Below are positions 43,467 through 53,408 of a DNA stretch of 64,000 nucleotides, piece by piece. The stretch covers positions 1-64,000 of the forward strand of contig NZ_JACXWX010000011.1 of assembly GCF_014764505.1 (NCBI RefSeq), written 5' to 3'. The translations under genes were made by a program, and so were the position numbers. Under the pieces are notes generated by a model. It was not told the origin of the DNA, did not search any database, and saw nothing but the letters and a program-made list of their open reading frames with translations. Position 1 is the stretch's first letter; each line of letters opens with the position of its first letter. This DNA is from Phormidium tenue FACHB-886 (GTDB lineage: Bacteria; Cyanobacteriota; Cyanobacteriia; Elainellales; Elainellaceae).

Positions 43467-46400
43467 ATGAGCTACGAATATCAAGTTGGTGGAAGTCTGC
43501 GAGTAGATGCACCCAGCTATGTAGAACGGCAGGCAGATTATGAACTGTATGATGCCTTAGAAGCAGGGCAGTTTTGCTATGTGTTTAACTGTCGGCAAAT
43601 GGGCAAATCTAGCTTGCGAGTGCGAGTCATGCACCGCTTGCGATCGCAAGGAGTTTGCTGTATCGCGATTGATATGACCCGCATTGGCAGCGAACACCTT
43701 ACGCCTCGTCAGTGGTATGAACGGGTAATTTCGGAACTTTGGCGGGGGGCAAATTTATTAGGCAAGGTCAATCTTAAAGCCTGGTTGGATGAGCACCAAA
43801 ATCTCAGCCCCGTGCAGTTGCTCGATCGCTTTATTGACAGTATTTTACTTGTACAGCTAGCCAATCAATCAGTCGTCATTTTTATTGATGAAATTGACAC
43901 AATTCTCAGTCTAGAGTTTCCAATTAATGACTTCTTTGCCTTAATTCGATCGTATTACAATCAACGGGCAGATCAGCCTGCTTACGATCGCCTGACTTTT
44001 TGTTTGCTAGGAGTCGCAACGCCGTCAGACTTAGTTAAAGACAAAACGAGAACCCCATTTAATATTGGCAAGGCGATCGCGCTTAACGGCTTTCAATTAG
44101 AGGAAGCTCAAGCCTTAGTTCCCGGTTTAATCGGTCATGTGGATGACCCATTCTCCGTGTTGAAAGAGATTTTAGAATGGACAGGCGGACAACCTTTTCT
44201 AACCCAAAAGATTTGTCGCTTGATTGTCACAAGCCATCACAAAAAATCCTCTCAGTTCTCAGCAACACAGCTGATTCAAGAACAAGTGGTGCAAAATTGG
44301 GAATCTCAGGATGAACCAGAGCATTTAAGAACCATTCGCGATCGGCTTTTGCGGGATGAAACTCAGGCGGGGCGATTGCTTGGGCTTTACCAACAGGTGC
44401 TAGTCAGTACCGATGAGGCACTCCGTTCGCTGGCGTCTCACATCCCCTCTGACGACTCACCGGAACAGGTAGAACTGCGGCTATCGGGACTGGTGATTAA
44501 GCAGCAAGGTGTGCTGTGTGTTGCTAATTGCATCTATCGAGAAACCTTTAACTATCACTGGGTGGAGACAGAACTGGGTAAACTCCGCATTTATTACGAT
44601 TCACTGCGAGCCTGGTTTGCGTCTAATTGCCAGGATGAATCGCGTTTGCTGCGCGGACAAACTTTACGAGAAGCAATGACTTGGTCAGCAGGTAAACGGT
44701 TGGGAAATCAGGACTATCAATTTTTAGCTGCGAGCCAGGAAGCAGAAAATCGGCAGATTCAGCTTGAAAAGTTAGAAACTCAAATTCGCCTTGAAGCGGA
44801 ACAGCAGGAGAAAGAAGGCATTGCTCGTGCTGGAGAAATTTTGGCATCGGCTCATCAAAAAGCAACCAAACGAATTCGGATCGGTTCTGTTGTTCTAGCC
44901 GTTTCTTTAATTGGGGCAGCGATCGCCACCGCTTTCACTAACACCGCCCTACAGAAGCAGCAAGCCGCCCAGATTGGCACTCAGCTAGAGCGAGAAGGGG
45001 TCAGCGTTTTGCGCCAGTTTGAAACCAATCAAGTGGGTTCTCTACTGGCAGCCATGGAAGCAGGACAAACGTTAAATACATTAGTTAAACCCAATCAACC
45101 GCTCACGGATTATCCCGCCATTAGCCCAATTTTGGCGCTGCAAACAATGCTGGATACCATTCACGAACAAAATGTCTTGCGGCTTTCAGGAGGCTATCGG
45201 GTGGCGCAATTTAGCCCTGATGGAGAGCTGTTGGTGACGGCTGCCGATCTTCATGCGCCTCAACTGTGGGATAGGCAGGGGCGGCTGATTGCGGAACTGA
45301 AAAATCAGGGAAGCATCATGTATGCGGTGCAGTTTAGTCCCGATGGCAAGTATCTGGCAACTACGGGTTATGACGGCATCGTGATTTTGTGGAATCGTCA
45401 GGGTCAGCAGGTGCGATCGTTTCAGGCAGGTGAACCCATTTCCGATATTGAATTTAGCCCCGATGGGAAGTATCTGGCGACGGCTGGCAGCCACACCGCA
45501 GGCATCTGGACAATAGAAGGAGAGCAGGTTGCAGCGCTAAAGGGGCCTGAAGGTAACGTTCATCGCGTGTTGTTTAGTCCAAAGGGCGATCGCTTTGTTT
45601 TAGCCGATGAGCGGGGCAAACTGGAGCTGTGGACAATTGGGGGACAGTGGTTAGCAACCCTGCCAGGACACGGCGGCAGTATTTCAGTCTTGCAGTGGAG
45701 TGATGACGGTGAGCAATTGCTATCGATCGGCGGGTTTTCTAACTCGGTCAAGGTCTGGTCATCAGAAGGACAATTACTCCAGCAATTGCGGACAGCTAAA
45801 CACTTTATGGCAGCACAATTTGTGCCAAAGGGCGATCGCTCCAAAGATACTTCGCCCTACATTGCCACCGTCATCAATGATGGCACCGTCGATATTTGGA
45901 ATGCCCAAGGTGAAGTGATTCGCACGCTCAGATCTCCATCCAACATGGTCGATGTACACTTCGATCGCCATGGCAGATTGATGACCGCAGATATGGATGG
46001 CAGCATTCGCATTTGGACTTTAGATGGCACACTCATTGCAGAGCTAAAAGGTCATCAAGGTCAAATTTTTGACCAATGGTTCAGTTCAAATGGCAATCGC
46101 TTGGCCACCGTTGGGGTGGATGGTACAGTCAGGAGTTGGAATCTAGAGACAACGCCGCAGCGTCGACTGCAAATCACCCCTAAACCGACACATCAGGCAG
46201 AATCAAGCCCAGACGGAAAACGATTAGCGACGATCGATTATGACGGAACTGCCCGTTTATGGAACGCGGATGGAAAATTAATTGTAGACCTTGGAGTATC
46301 GGTTAATCCATCACAAAATGCACCGCATATCACGCTCGCCAAATTTAGCCCGGATGGACAACATTTAGTCACCGTTAGTAACAATCATATAGATCAAATT

Positions 46401-47321
46401 TGGAACAATGCAGCTCAAATTTGGAACCGTGAAGGTGAGCTATTGGCAACGGTCAAAGAAATGCGCAGTTGGGCGAGCGATTTGCACTTCAGCTCTGATG
46501 GCAAGCAATTTGTCACGCCTACCATTGATGGTCCGACCTACATTTGGAATCTGCAAGGGCAGATGTTAGCAGAATTAAAGGGCGAACGCGGCGTTGATTT
46601 TGTCTCGCGAGCGCGGTTTAGCCCGGATGGAAAAATCGTTGCTACTGTTTCACCCAAAGGCAAACTACGCTTGTGGACCGCTACCGGAACGCGAACGGCT
46701 GAATGGCAAGCTTCTCCTCAAAGCGTTCACGTTTTACAGTTTAGTCCCGATGGCAAATCGATCGTGACGGCAGGCGAAGACGGCATTGTAAAACTGTGGG
46801 ATCTCAAAGGACAATTACTTCAGGAATTTAAGGGCTACTCCTCGATCGTGCAGTCGGCTCAATTTACGCAGGATGGTCAATATTTAGTTGCCGATGGAGC
46901 CGATGGAACCGCGAAAGTGTGGTCTACTCAAGGGCAGTTAATCAGTGAACTGAGAGGACATCAGGGCGCAATTTATCAACTGCAAACGAGTCCGGCCAGT
47001 GATCGAGTGGCAACACTTACACCTAATGGAACCCTCCGCCTATGGACGCTTCAGGGGCAGTTGCTTGGCGACTTCAAGAATTCGCAAGGTATAGCTGGCT
47101 TTTGGTTCAGTGCCGATGGCAAACAGCTAACCGCTATTCGACAAGATGGCGTCATCAAGACCTGGAATATTGATGACTTAACACCCCTGCTCACGCAAGG
47201 CTGTAGCTGGCTGCAAGACTATTTCATCAGCCATCCTGACGCTTTACAACGACTGCCCATTTGTCAAAAGAATCGTGCATCAAATATGGGTGGGCTAGTT
47301 CTTTCGCGGGTTGGTCGCTAA
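43467..47321 (+). CDS. AAA-like domain plus WD40-repeat protein
   Basis: This 1284-residue STAND-type protein has an AAA_35 NTPase at the N terminus: P-loop CRQMGKSSL (about residues 45-53) and Walker B VVIFIDEIDTIL (about 137-148). A coiled coil around residues 425-465 and one membrane helix (about 470-490, SVVLAVSLIGAAIATAF) follow. About 16 WD40 blades then run from residue 570 to 1255, each with an F-S-P-D-G-type turn. The layout suggests a membrane-tethered sensor whose WD40 propellers gate the ATPase. Such genes are frequent in filamentous cyanobacteria and their ligands are mostly unknown. Confidence 0.85.
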   Translation: MSYEYQVGGSLRVDAPSYVERQADYELYDALEAGQFCYVFNCRQMGKSSLRVRVMHRLRSQGVCCIAIDMTRIGSEHLTPRQWYERVISELWRGANLLGKVNLKAWLDEHQNLSPVQLLDRFIDSILLVQLANQSVVIFIDEIDTILSLEFPINDFFALIRSYYNQRADQPAYDRLTFCLLGVATPSDLVKDKTRTPFNIGKAIALNGFQLEEAQALVPGLIGHVDDPFSVLKEILEWTGGQPFLTQKICRLIVTSHHKKSSQFSATQLIQEQVVQNWESQDEPEHLRTIRDRLLRDETQAGRLLGLYQQVLVSTDEALRSLASHIPSDDSPEQVELRLSGLVIKQQGVLCVANCIYRETFNYHWVETELGKLRIYYDSLRAWFASNCQDESRLLRGQTLREAMTWSAGKRLGNQDYQFLAASQEAENRQIQLEKLETQIRLEAEQQEKEGIARAGEILASAHQKATKRIRIGSVVLAVSLIGAAIATAFTNTALQKQQAAQIGTQLEREGVSVLRQFETNQVGSLLAAMEAGQTLNTLVKPNQPLTDYPAISPILALQTMLDTIHEQNVLRLSGGYRVAQFSPDGELLVTAADLHAPQLWDRQGRLIAELKNQGSIMYAVQFSPDGKYLATTGYDGIVILWNRQGQQVRSFQAGEPISDIEFSPDGKYLATAGSHTAGIWTIEGEQVAALKGPEGNVHRVLFSPKGDRFVLADERGKLELWTIGGQWLATLPGHGGSISVLQWSDDGEQLLSIGGFSNSVKVWSSEGQLLQQLRTAKHFMAAQFVPKGDRSKDTSPYIATVINDGTVDIWNAQGEVIRTLRSPSNMVDVHFDRHGRLMTADMDGSIRIWTLDGTLIAELKGHQGQIFDQWFSSNGNRLATVGVDGTVRSWNLETTPQRRLQITPKPTHQAESSPDGKRLATIDYDGTARLWNADGKLIVDLGVSVNPSQNAPHITLAKFSPDGQHLVTVSNNHIDQIWNNAAQIWNREGELLATVKEMRSWASDLHFSSDGKQFVTPTIDGPTYIWNLQGQMLAELKGERGVDFVSRARFSPDGKIVATVSPKGKLRLWTATGTRTAEWQASPQSVHVLQFSPDGKSIVTAGEDGIVKLWDLKGQLLQEFKGYSSIVQSAQFTQDGQYLVADGADGTAKVWSTQGQLISELRGHQGAIYQLQTSPASDRVATLTPNGTLRLWTLQGQLLGDFKNSQGIAGFWFSADGKQLTAIRQDGVIKTWNIDDLTPLLTQGCSWLQDYFISHPDALQRLPICQKNRASNMGGLVLSRVGR

Positions 47322-47575
47322 TGTTGGCAAATCAATGTCGCTGTTCTCTGAGGGAGTCGATGAAGGTTTCAATGGTTATGCCAGGTTGTTTATCTTAGAA
47401 ATGCATTAACGATGGCAATGACTTTTTGAAACCTCATTAGAAGCAGCGTCCTGAATCGGGTGCTCTCTCAATATCTTCTGGCGTTCACCCTGCGCAATAA
47501 AACGAAGCATCGACAGGTCCGGGTGCGATCGAATTAGGGATTGCTTAACAGGGGGATGAATTAGGGAGAAAAGTA

Positions 47576-47710
47576 ATGCAATGTCCTGAATGTAGCTCCT
47601 CCCACGTCCGTAAGAATGGGAAGAAAAGAGGCAAACAAAATCACATCTGCGTCGATTGCCGTCGCCAATTCATTGAGTTCTATGAACCTGCTTTGGTGTC
47701 ATTCCGGTGA
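47576..47710 (+). pseudogene. IS1-like transposase N-terminal fragment
   Basis: ATG 47576 opens 44 codons that read MQCPECSSSHVRKNGKKRGK followed by CVDCRRQF. This is the zinc-ribbon N terminus of an IS1-family InsA-type protein (CPEC...CVDC). After EFYEP it runs into the antisense AraC gene end and stops. The rest of the element is missing. The 254 bp upstream hold no gene and no clear terminal repeat. Confidence 0.7.
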
Positions 47711-47990
47711 ATCGCTTGAACTGCTGAGTTAAATGACTTTGGCTAGAGAAGCCTACTCGTAATGCAATATCTGCGATCGCCAAATCTGTTTTCGACGGCA
47801 GCGATTTCGCCCGCTCTACTCGCTGTTGAATCACATATCGATGCGGCGAAATCCCCATCGCCTGTTTGAATAAATTGGCAAAGCCTGATGACACTCCTAA
47901 ATCGGTTGTGTTGAAAAAATGATTCTTTAGCAATCTTCGAGATGTCTTCATCCTACAAATTCGATCCAGTATATCAAATGCCCAAACCAT
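47670..47990 (-). pseudogene. Truncated AraC-family regulator (C-terminal DNA-binding part)
   Basis: These 106 residues have only the second half of an AraC DNA-binding domain plus part of the first (SSGFANLFKQAMGISPHRYV, then ADIALRVGFSSQSHLTQQFK and FTGMTPKQVHR). The normal N-terminal sensor domain and the first HTH are absent and replaced by unrelated sequence. The 3' end overlaps the IS1-like fragment, so an insertion or deletion probably broke this gene. Confidence 0.75.
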
Positions 47991-48075
47991 CCGATGATTG
48001 CCTAATTCTCCAAAGCAGTCTCTTTATAAGGCTCTATAATCGTCAGAAACAAAGCATTTAAGTCGAGTCTCTACT

Positions 48076-49041
48076 ATGACAGTTGGGAGCCTGAATTCTG
48101 ACACAAGCAGCGCAAAGCACAACGCTGTGGGCGAAGCCGCCCCAGAGGAGCTAACGACCGCAGATCAGCGCGAAGAACTCGCGACACTGGTGATGCAGCA
48201 CACCAAGGGCAACGGTATCCATCCAACTGCGATCGAGCAATTGCACCTTACGCGATCGGATGCAGTGTCTACCCCATGCCATGATGTGTCTGAACCAGTC
48301 CTCGCGATCGTCATTCAAGGTCAGAAAAAAGCGTTGCTAGGTGAGGAAGCGTATCAGTATGGTGCAATGCAATATCTCATTGTTTCAGTTGATTTACCGC
48401 TGAGTAGCTTTGTATCCGAGGCAACACCCGACAAGCCGTATTTAGGGCTAAAGCTAAACTTAAACCCGATGCAACTGTGTGACTTGGTTGCCCAAATGAA
48501 TCCCAGTTTGGGTAAGAAAGAGAACTCTGTCCGAGGCATATCGGTCAACAACCTTGATGCAGGATTGATCGAGTGTGCCCTTCGCCTAGTCAAACTCTTA
48601 GATACGCCACAACACATCCCCATGCTGGCACCGTTAATGATTCGTGAACTCTATTACCGTCTGCTGATTGGTGAACAAGGTGAAGCCGTGCGCCAAATTG
48701 CTATATCTGGCAGTACTATGCAGCGTATTGCGTCAGCTATCAACCTGATCAAGACTGAGTTTACTCAGCCGATGCGAATCGAAGATTTGGCAGAGCGAGC
48801 CGGTATGTCTACTTCATCGTTTCATCAGCATTTCAAACAAGTAACCTCAATGAGTCCGCTGCAGTATCAAAAGCAGTTAAGACTTGTGGAAGCGCGTCGC
48901 TTGATGTTGGCTGACGATTTCGATGCAACCTCTGCTGCCTACCAGGTGGGGTATGAAAGCGCTTCACAGTTCAGCCGCGAATATTCGCGTATGTTTGGTG
49001 CGCCACCGATTCGCGATATTGAACGGCTGCGAACGGCTTGA
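48076..49041 (+). CDS. AraC-family transcriptional regulator
   Basis: This complete 321-residue regulator has an N-terminal AraC_N-type cupin domain (about 45-200, with VLAIVIQGQKKALLG). A double helix-turn-helix follows (about 215-315), with IEDLAERAGMSTSSFHQHFK and AAYQVGYESASQFSREYSRM. Relatives control genes for small-molecule detoxification or aldehyde metabolism. No obvious target gene adjoins. The truncated AraC gene lies just upstream, divergent. Confidence 0.88.
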   Translation: MTVGSLNSDTSSAKHNAVGEAAPEELTTADQREELATLVMQHTKGNGIHPTAIEQLHLTRSDAVSTPCHDVSEPVLAIVIQGQKKALLGEEAYQYGAMQYLIVSVDLPLSSFVSEATPDKPYLGLKLNLNPMQLCDLVAQMNPSLGKKENSVRGISVNNLDAGLIECALRLVKLLDTPQHIPMLAPLMIRELYYRLLIGEQGEAVRQIAISGSTMQRIASAINLIKTEFTQPMRIEDLAERAGMSTSSFHQHFKQVTSMSPLQYQKQLRLVEARRLMLADDFDATSAAYQVGYESASQFSREYSRMFGAPPIRDIERLRTA

Positions 49042-49419
49042 TATTCTGGCTATCTAGCCATTGGACTAAGAGCATTTTCAATCGCTACGTGCGTTCGCAG
49101 GACAATTCTTTTTGTGTAAAAGCCCCGCTGTGCGGAACTTACATAAAATAATTTCATCTAGGCGCGTAGCGCCATAGTATCAAGGGAGGGGATTAGTCAT
49201 TGCCCTGACACCTCATAAACATTAAAAGTTTGAGCGGGCTTAATCAGAGTTGCACTCGGTATAAACTAAGACTTGTCGATCGCAGCGGTAAAACATGTTA
49301 AATTTTGCAGAAATCTTCTGAAGCGCTTGAGAGAAGTCAGTAAGCTCATAATAGGCATCTACGCGCTTACACGCAAATTGACTGTCTTTTAACCTGCTTA
49401 ACGTATTCATTCACCTATC
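49042..49419. other. Intergenic region with one palindromic element
   Basis: No gene is seen in these 378 bp. The first part holds the degenerate copy of the composite palindrome (49083-49177). The rest should contain the promoter of the NB-ARC/WD40 gene, but I see no clear consensus boxes. Confidence 0.6.
49083..49177. repeat. Composite palindromic element, copy 1 (degenerate)
   Basis: A central imperfect stem (gtgtaaaagccccgc / gcggaacttacat) is followed by the small palindrome GGCGCGTAGCGCC. The left side has gctacgtgcgt. The same order of parts, better preserved, occurs at 57029-57135. In that copy the small palindrome reads GGCACGTAGTGCC, a change on both sides of the stem that keeps pairing. 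Confidence 0.6.
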
Positions 49420-52400
49420 ATGACATCCTCTTCCAGCCCCCCAGAGGAGAAGTTCCTTGATGCTGCTCAAGTTTGGAACTTAGAACAGCTATATGCGGAT
49501 CTTGCTACCATCAAACAAAAACCACTGTCTTCAACAGAACGAATTTGTCTACGAGGATTGCTTTGTGGGCTTGACCCCAATGAAATCGCTGCTGTACTCC
49601 ATCGCCAAGCGCCAGGGCTGCGAGTCGATCTAACACGGGGATTGTATCGTTATGTTGCAGCGATCACCCGAGGACAGGTCAAAAATTGGCGCGATGTTGT
49701 GGTGTTATTAGAGCGACAGGGCTACAAGCGGAACGATGGAGCTGTACCGAGTACTGCGAATGCTCAATCCTCTGTAGTCTCGTTGTCCTCGATCCTTACG
49801 CTGACCCACGACTGGGGAGATGCCCCCGATGTGCGAATTTTCTTTGGGCGTACCGAAGAATTAGAACAATTAGAGCAGTGGATTGTGCAAGATCGCTGCC
49901 GGATTGTCAGTATCTTGGGCATGGCAGGAGTTGGTAAAACTCGGCTGTCGCTCAAGTTAGGCACAGGTGGCATCGGCAAAACGGATTTGTCATTAAAACT
50001 TGCACAGGGAATTCAAGACCAGTTTCAGTTTGTCATCTGGCGATCGCTCCTCAACGCCCCTCCCCTGCCTAACCTGCTTGCAGATCTGATTCAATTTCTC
50101 TCCCAGCAGCAAGAAGCCACTCTTCCTGCTGATCCTGGAGCAGGTATCTCAAGACTACTGCACTACCTAAAAGCGCATCGTTGCCTGTTGATTCTCGATA
50201 ACGCCGAAACGATCTTGCAAGGAGGAAAACTTGCTGGGCACTATCGGGAAGGGTATGAAGGATATGGGCAATTGTTCCAGCAGTTAGGAGCCGTACCGCA
50301 TCAAAGCTGTCTGCTGCTCACCAGCCGAGAAAAGCATAGAGAGATTGCTCAGTTAGAGGGCAAAGCGCGCCCAGTGCGATCGCTCAGATTGGGTGGACTG
50401 AGTGTTGCAGAAGGGATAAAGATCTTCTCTGAGGTAGGTAGCTTCTCCGGTTCTGATGCAGAGTGGCAAACCTTGATTGAGCTTTACAACGGCAACCCTC
50501 TGGCGCTGGAACTGGTCGCAAAGCATATTGATGAAGTCTTCTGCGACAATATCTCTGAGTTTCTCAAGGACGGTCATCCCATTTTTGAGGATCTGCGAGA
50601 GCTACTGGATTGGCATTTCGATCGCCTATCCGACAGTGAACAAGAATTAGTGAACTGGTTTACCATCAACCGTGAATTATTAACCCCAGCAGAACTCAAA
50701 GAAGATGTCTTTACACCTGTTGCCCAGGAACAGGTGGCAGCGATCCTGCAATCCCTCCAGCGACGGCTACCCTTAGAACGAAGCGGCAATAGCTTCACTC
50801 TGCAACCTGTCCTGATTGAGTATGTGACTGAGCGACTGATTGAACAGGTGTGCCAGGAAATCCAAACCGGAGAACTCCAGCTACTCAGCCGTCATGCCTT
50901 GCTCAAGGCAGTCGCAAAAGAATATGTGCGCGACAATCAAAGCCGCTTAATTCTCAAACCGATTTTGGAAATAGCGATCGCTACTCTTGGCAGCCAAGAA
51001 CAGCTGGAAGCACAGCTACAGAAGCTTATCGCTCAACTACAAAAGAGCTTACCTGCTGAATCTGGATATGCAGCCGGAAACCTGCTCAACCTCCTGTGTC
51101 ATCTGCAAACAAACTTGACAGGATATGACTTTTCTAATTTGAGAATTCTGCAGGCTTATCTGCAAGGAGTGAATTTGCGGCAGGTCAGCTTTGCCCACTG
51201 CAAATTCGTCAAGTCTGTTTTCACCCAAACCTTTGGGGGTGTTCTATCAGTCACCTATACTCCGGATGGAGCCTGCTTGATTACAGGCGATAGCAACGGT
51301 GAAATTCACCTTTGGGATACCGCTAGCGGCAACAAGCGGATGACTTATAGAGGACACAAAAGCTGGGTTTGGGCACTCGCCGTTAGCCCTGATGGTAGGC
51401 TGCTTGCTAGTGCCAGTGATGATAACTCAGTGAAGCTCTGGGATCTGGAGACGGGAGAGTGTCTCCAGACGCTAACAGGACACACTTCAGCCGCTAATAC
51501 CGTCACCTTTAGTCCTGATGGGCAACTGCTGGCAAGCAGCAGCCAAGACGCTATGATTCATCTGTGCCACATCAATCAGTCATTCCAGTCATCAGGGGAG
51601 CCGATCGCCCAACCGTTTTGCACGCTGCAAGGATTGACTCAGCGAATTTGGGCGATCGCCTTCAGTCCCGATGGTCAGACCCTAGCTAGTGCTTCAGAAG
51701 ACCATCACATTCACCTGTGGAACATTGCCGCTGGGCAGTGCTACCAAACGCTTCAAGGACATTCCGGCTGGGTTCGGTCGGTTGTCTTTCATGCGGATGG
51801 GCAATTGCTCGCCAGCGCAAGTTCTGATGGCACGCTGAAGCTATGGAGCTTGGAGCAAGGGCAATGCCTCAAAACCTTCGAGGGGCATGCTCATGAGGTG
51901 ACAACTGTCGCTTTTAGCCCAGAAGGTGAATATTTAGCGAGCGGTAGCCATGACCAGCTCGTCAAGCTCTGGGACATTGAGAGCGGGCAGTGCATAAAGA
52001 CATTGCAGGGACATAGCAACCGGATTTGGTCGATCGCCTTTAGCCCCGATGGTCACCATCTGACGAGCGGTGGAGATGATCATGCCATCAAGCTCTGGGA
52101 TATCCAAACCGGACACTGTATTAAAACCTGGAAGGGACATACAAACGAAGTGCTTTGTCTGGCACTGAATGCTGAACATGCTTTGATGGCGACGGGTCAC
52201 GAAGATGAAACCATTAAGCTTTGGGATCTTAGAACCGGGCAAGTAATCAAGACCTTATATGGACATCGCGATCGCGTTTGGGCACTGGCTTTTTCCCCTC
52301 AATTAACCAGGACAGATGCGGATGAGCCGGATGCAGCAATTTTGGTTACTGGCAGCGGGGATAGCACCATCAAAGTCTGGAACTGGAAAACGGGGCAGTG

Positions 52401-53211
52401 TTTGCAAACGTTGGAGGGACATACGAGTTGGGTCTGGTCCCTTATTTTCATCGCAAACGGTAAGCATCTGCTGAGCAGCAGCTACGATGCCACGATTAAG
52501 TTTTGGGAGATGGAGACTGGCAAATGTCTGAAAACTTTGGAGGGACATCAGAGCTCAGTCGTTGGTATTGCTTTAACCCCAGATGGTAAACAGCTCGCGA
52601 GCGGCAGTTTTGATGCCACCATTAAACTTTGGGATGTTGAGACAGGACACTGCACCCATACTCTGCAGGGGCATGAAAATAGCGTTTGGCAAATTGAGTT
52701 TAGCCCAGACGGTAAGTCGCTTGCGAGCTGTAGTTATGACAAGACCGTTAAGGTGTGGGATCTAACGACGGGTCAATGCAGATACACCTTCCAGGGACAC
52801 ACTGCACCTGTGGGCACGATCGCCTTTAGCCCGGATGGAGGATATCTAGCAAGCGGTAGCTTTGATCAAACACTAAAGCTGTGGAATCTTAAAACTGGAA
52901 AATGTGTCAGAACCCTTGAAGAACATAAAGGGACTGTTCTTTCCATTAGCTTTTATACCCAACCCTGCCTTGCTGGACAGGAGGCAAGTCCACCTGAAAT
53001 GATGCAGGGCATTGATCCTATTTTGTTTAGCGGGAGCTTTGATGAAACCATTAAACTTTGGAACTTAGAAACTGGTAGATGCCTCCAAACTTTGAGAGTG
53101 CCGCGTCCCTATGAAGGAATGAACATTATAGGGATCAGCGGATTAACACAAGCAGAGAAAACAACTCTAAAAGCGTTGGGTGCGATCGAAAAAGACGAGA
53201 AGGTGAGATAA
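49420..53211 (+). CDS. NB-ARC ATPase with WD40 repeats and doubled P-loop
   Basis: This 1263-residue STAND protein has an N-terminal helical domain (about 1-110, typical of cyanobacterial NB-ARC-WD40 proteins), then an NB-ARC ATPase. The Walker A appears twice in tandem, GMAGVGKTRLSLKL (167-180) and GTGGIGKTDLSLKL (181-194), 10 of 14 residues identical. Walker B is RCLLILDNAETIL (about 251). Fourteen WD40 blades fill residues 610-1230. Such proteins act as oligomerising sensors in signalling or defence. The extra P-loop should disturb or alter nucleotide binding unless one copy is looped out. Confidence 0.88.
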   Translation: MTSSSSPPEEKFLDAAQVWNLEQLYADLATIKQKPLSSTERICLRGLLCGLDPNEIAAVLHRQAPGLRVDLTRGLYRYVAAITRGQVKNWRDVVVLLERQGYKRNDGAVPSTANAQSSVVSLSSILTLTHDWGDAPDVRIFFGRTEELEQLEQWIVQDRCRIVSILGMAGVGKTRLSLKLGTGGIGKTDLSLKLAQGIQDQFQFVIWRSLLNAPPLPNLLADLIQFLSQQQEATLPADPGAGISRLLHYLKAHRCLLILDNAETILQGGKLAGHYREGYEGYGQLFQQLGAVPHQSCLLLTSREKHREIAQLEGKARPVRSLRLGGLSVAEGIKIFSEVGSFSGSDAEWQTLIELYNGNPLALELVAKHIDEVFCDNISEFLKDGHPIFEDLRELLDWHFDRLSDSEQELVNWFTINRELLTPAELKEDVFTPVAQEQVAAILQSLQRRLPLERSGNSFTLQPVLIEYVTERLIEQVCQEIQTGELQLLSRHALLKAVAKEYVRDNQSRLILKPILEIAIATLGSQEQLEAQLQKLIAQLQKSLPAESGYAAGNLLNLLCHLQTNLTGYDFSNLRILQAYLQGVNLRQVSFAHCKFVKSVFTQTFGGVLSVTYTPDGACLITGDSNGEIHLWDTASGNKRMTYRGHKSWVWALAVSPDGRLLASASDDNSVKLWDLETGECLQTLTGHTSAANTVTFSPDGQLLASSSQDAMIHLCHINQSFQSSGEPIAQPFCTLQGLTQRIWAIAFSPDGQTLASASEDHHIHLWNIAAGQCYQTLQGHSGWVRSVVFHADGQLLASASSDGTLKLWSLEQGQCLKTFEGHAHEVTTVAFSPEGEYLASGSHDQLVKLWDIESGQCIKTLQGHSNRIWSIAFSPDGHHLTSGGDDHAIKLWDIQTGHCIKTWKGHTNEVLCLALNAEHALMATGHEDETIKLWDLRTGQVIKTLYGHRDRVWALAFSPQLTRTDADEPDAAILVTGSGDSTIKVWNWKTGQCLQTLEGHTSWVWSLIFIANGKHLLSSSYDATIKFWEMETGKCLKTLEGHQSSVVGIALTPDGKQLASGSFDATIKLWDVETGHCTHTLQGHENSVWQIEFSPDGKSLASCSYDKTVKVWDLTTGQCRYTFQGHTAPVGTIAFSPDGGYLASGSFDQTLKLWNLKTGKCVRTLEEHKGTVLSISFYTQPCLAGQEASPPEMMQGIDPILFSGSFDETIKLWNLETGRCLQTLRVPRPYEGMNIIGISGLTQAEKTTLKALGAIEKDEKVR

Positions 53212-53408
53212 AGCTTTAGATATATTATCCCTAGCGATCGCCTCACCCCAATGAAAAAGACATCGCGAGCAGGAGTAGCGAGCAACAGCCTTTCGATAGC
53301 TGCATAACCTCTAAAACTCGTCCGCATGCTTTTAATAAGAAGCTACACGGCAGGCATCAAACCCTGCTGTAGTTAACCATCCTCTCATCACTCTTTAGGA
53401 GAAAGAAA

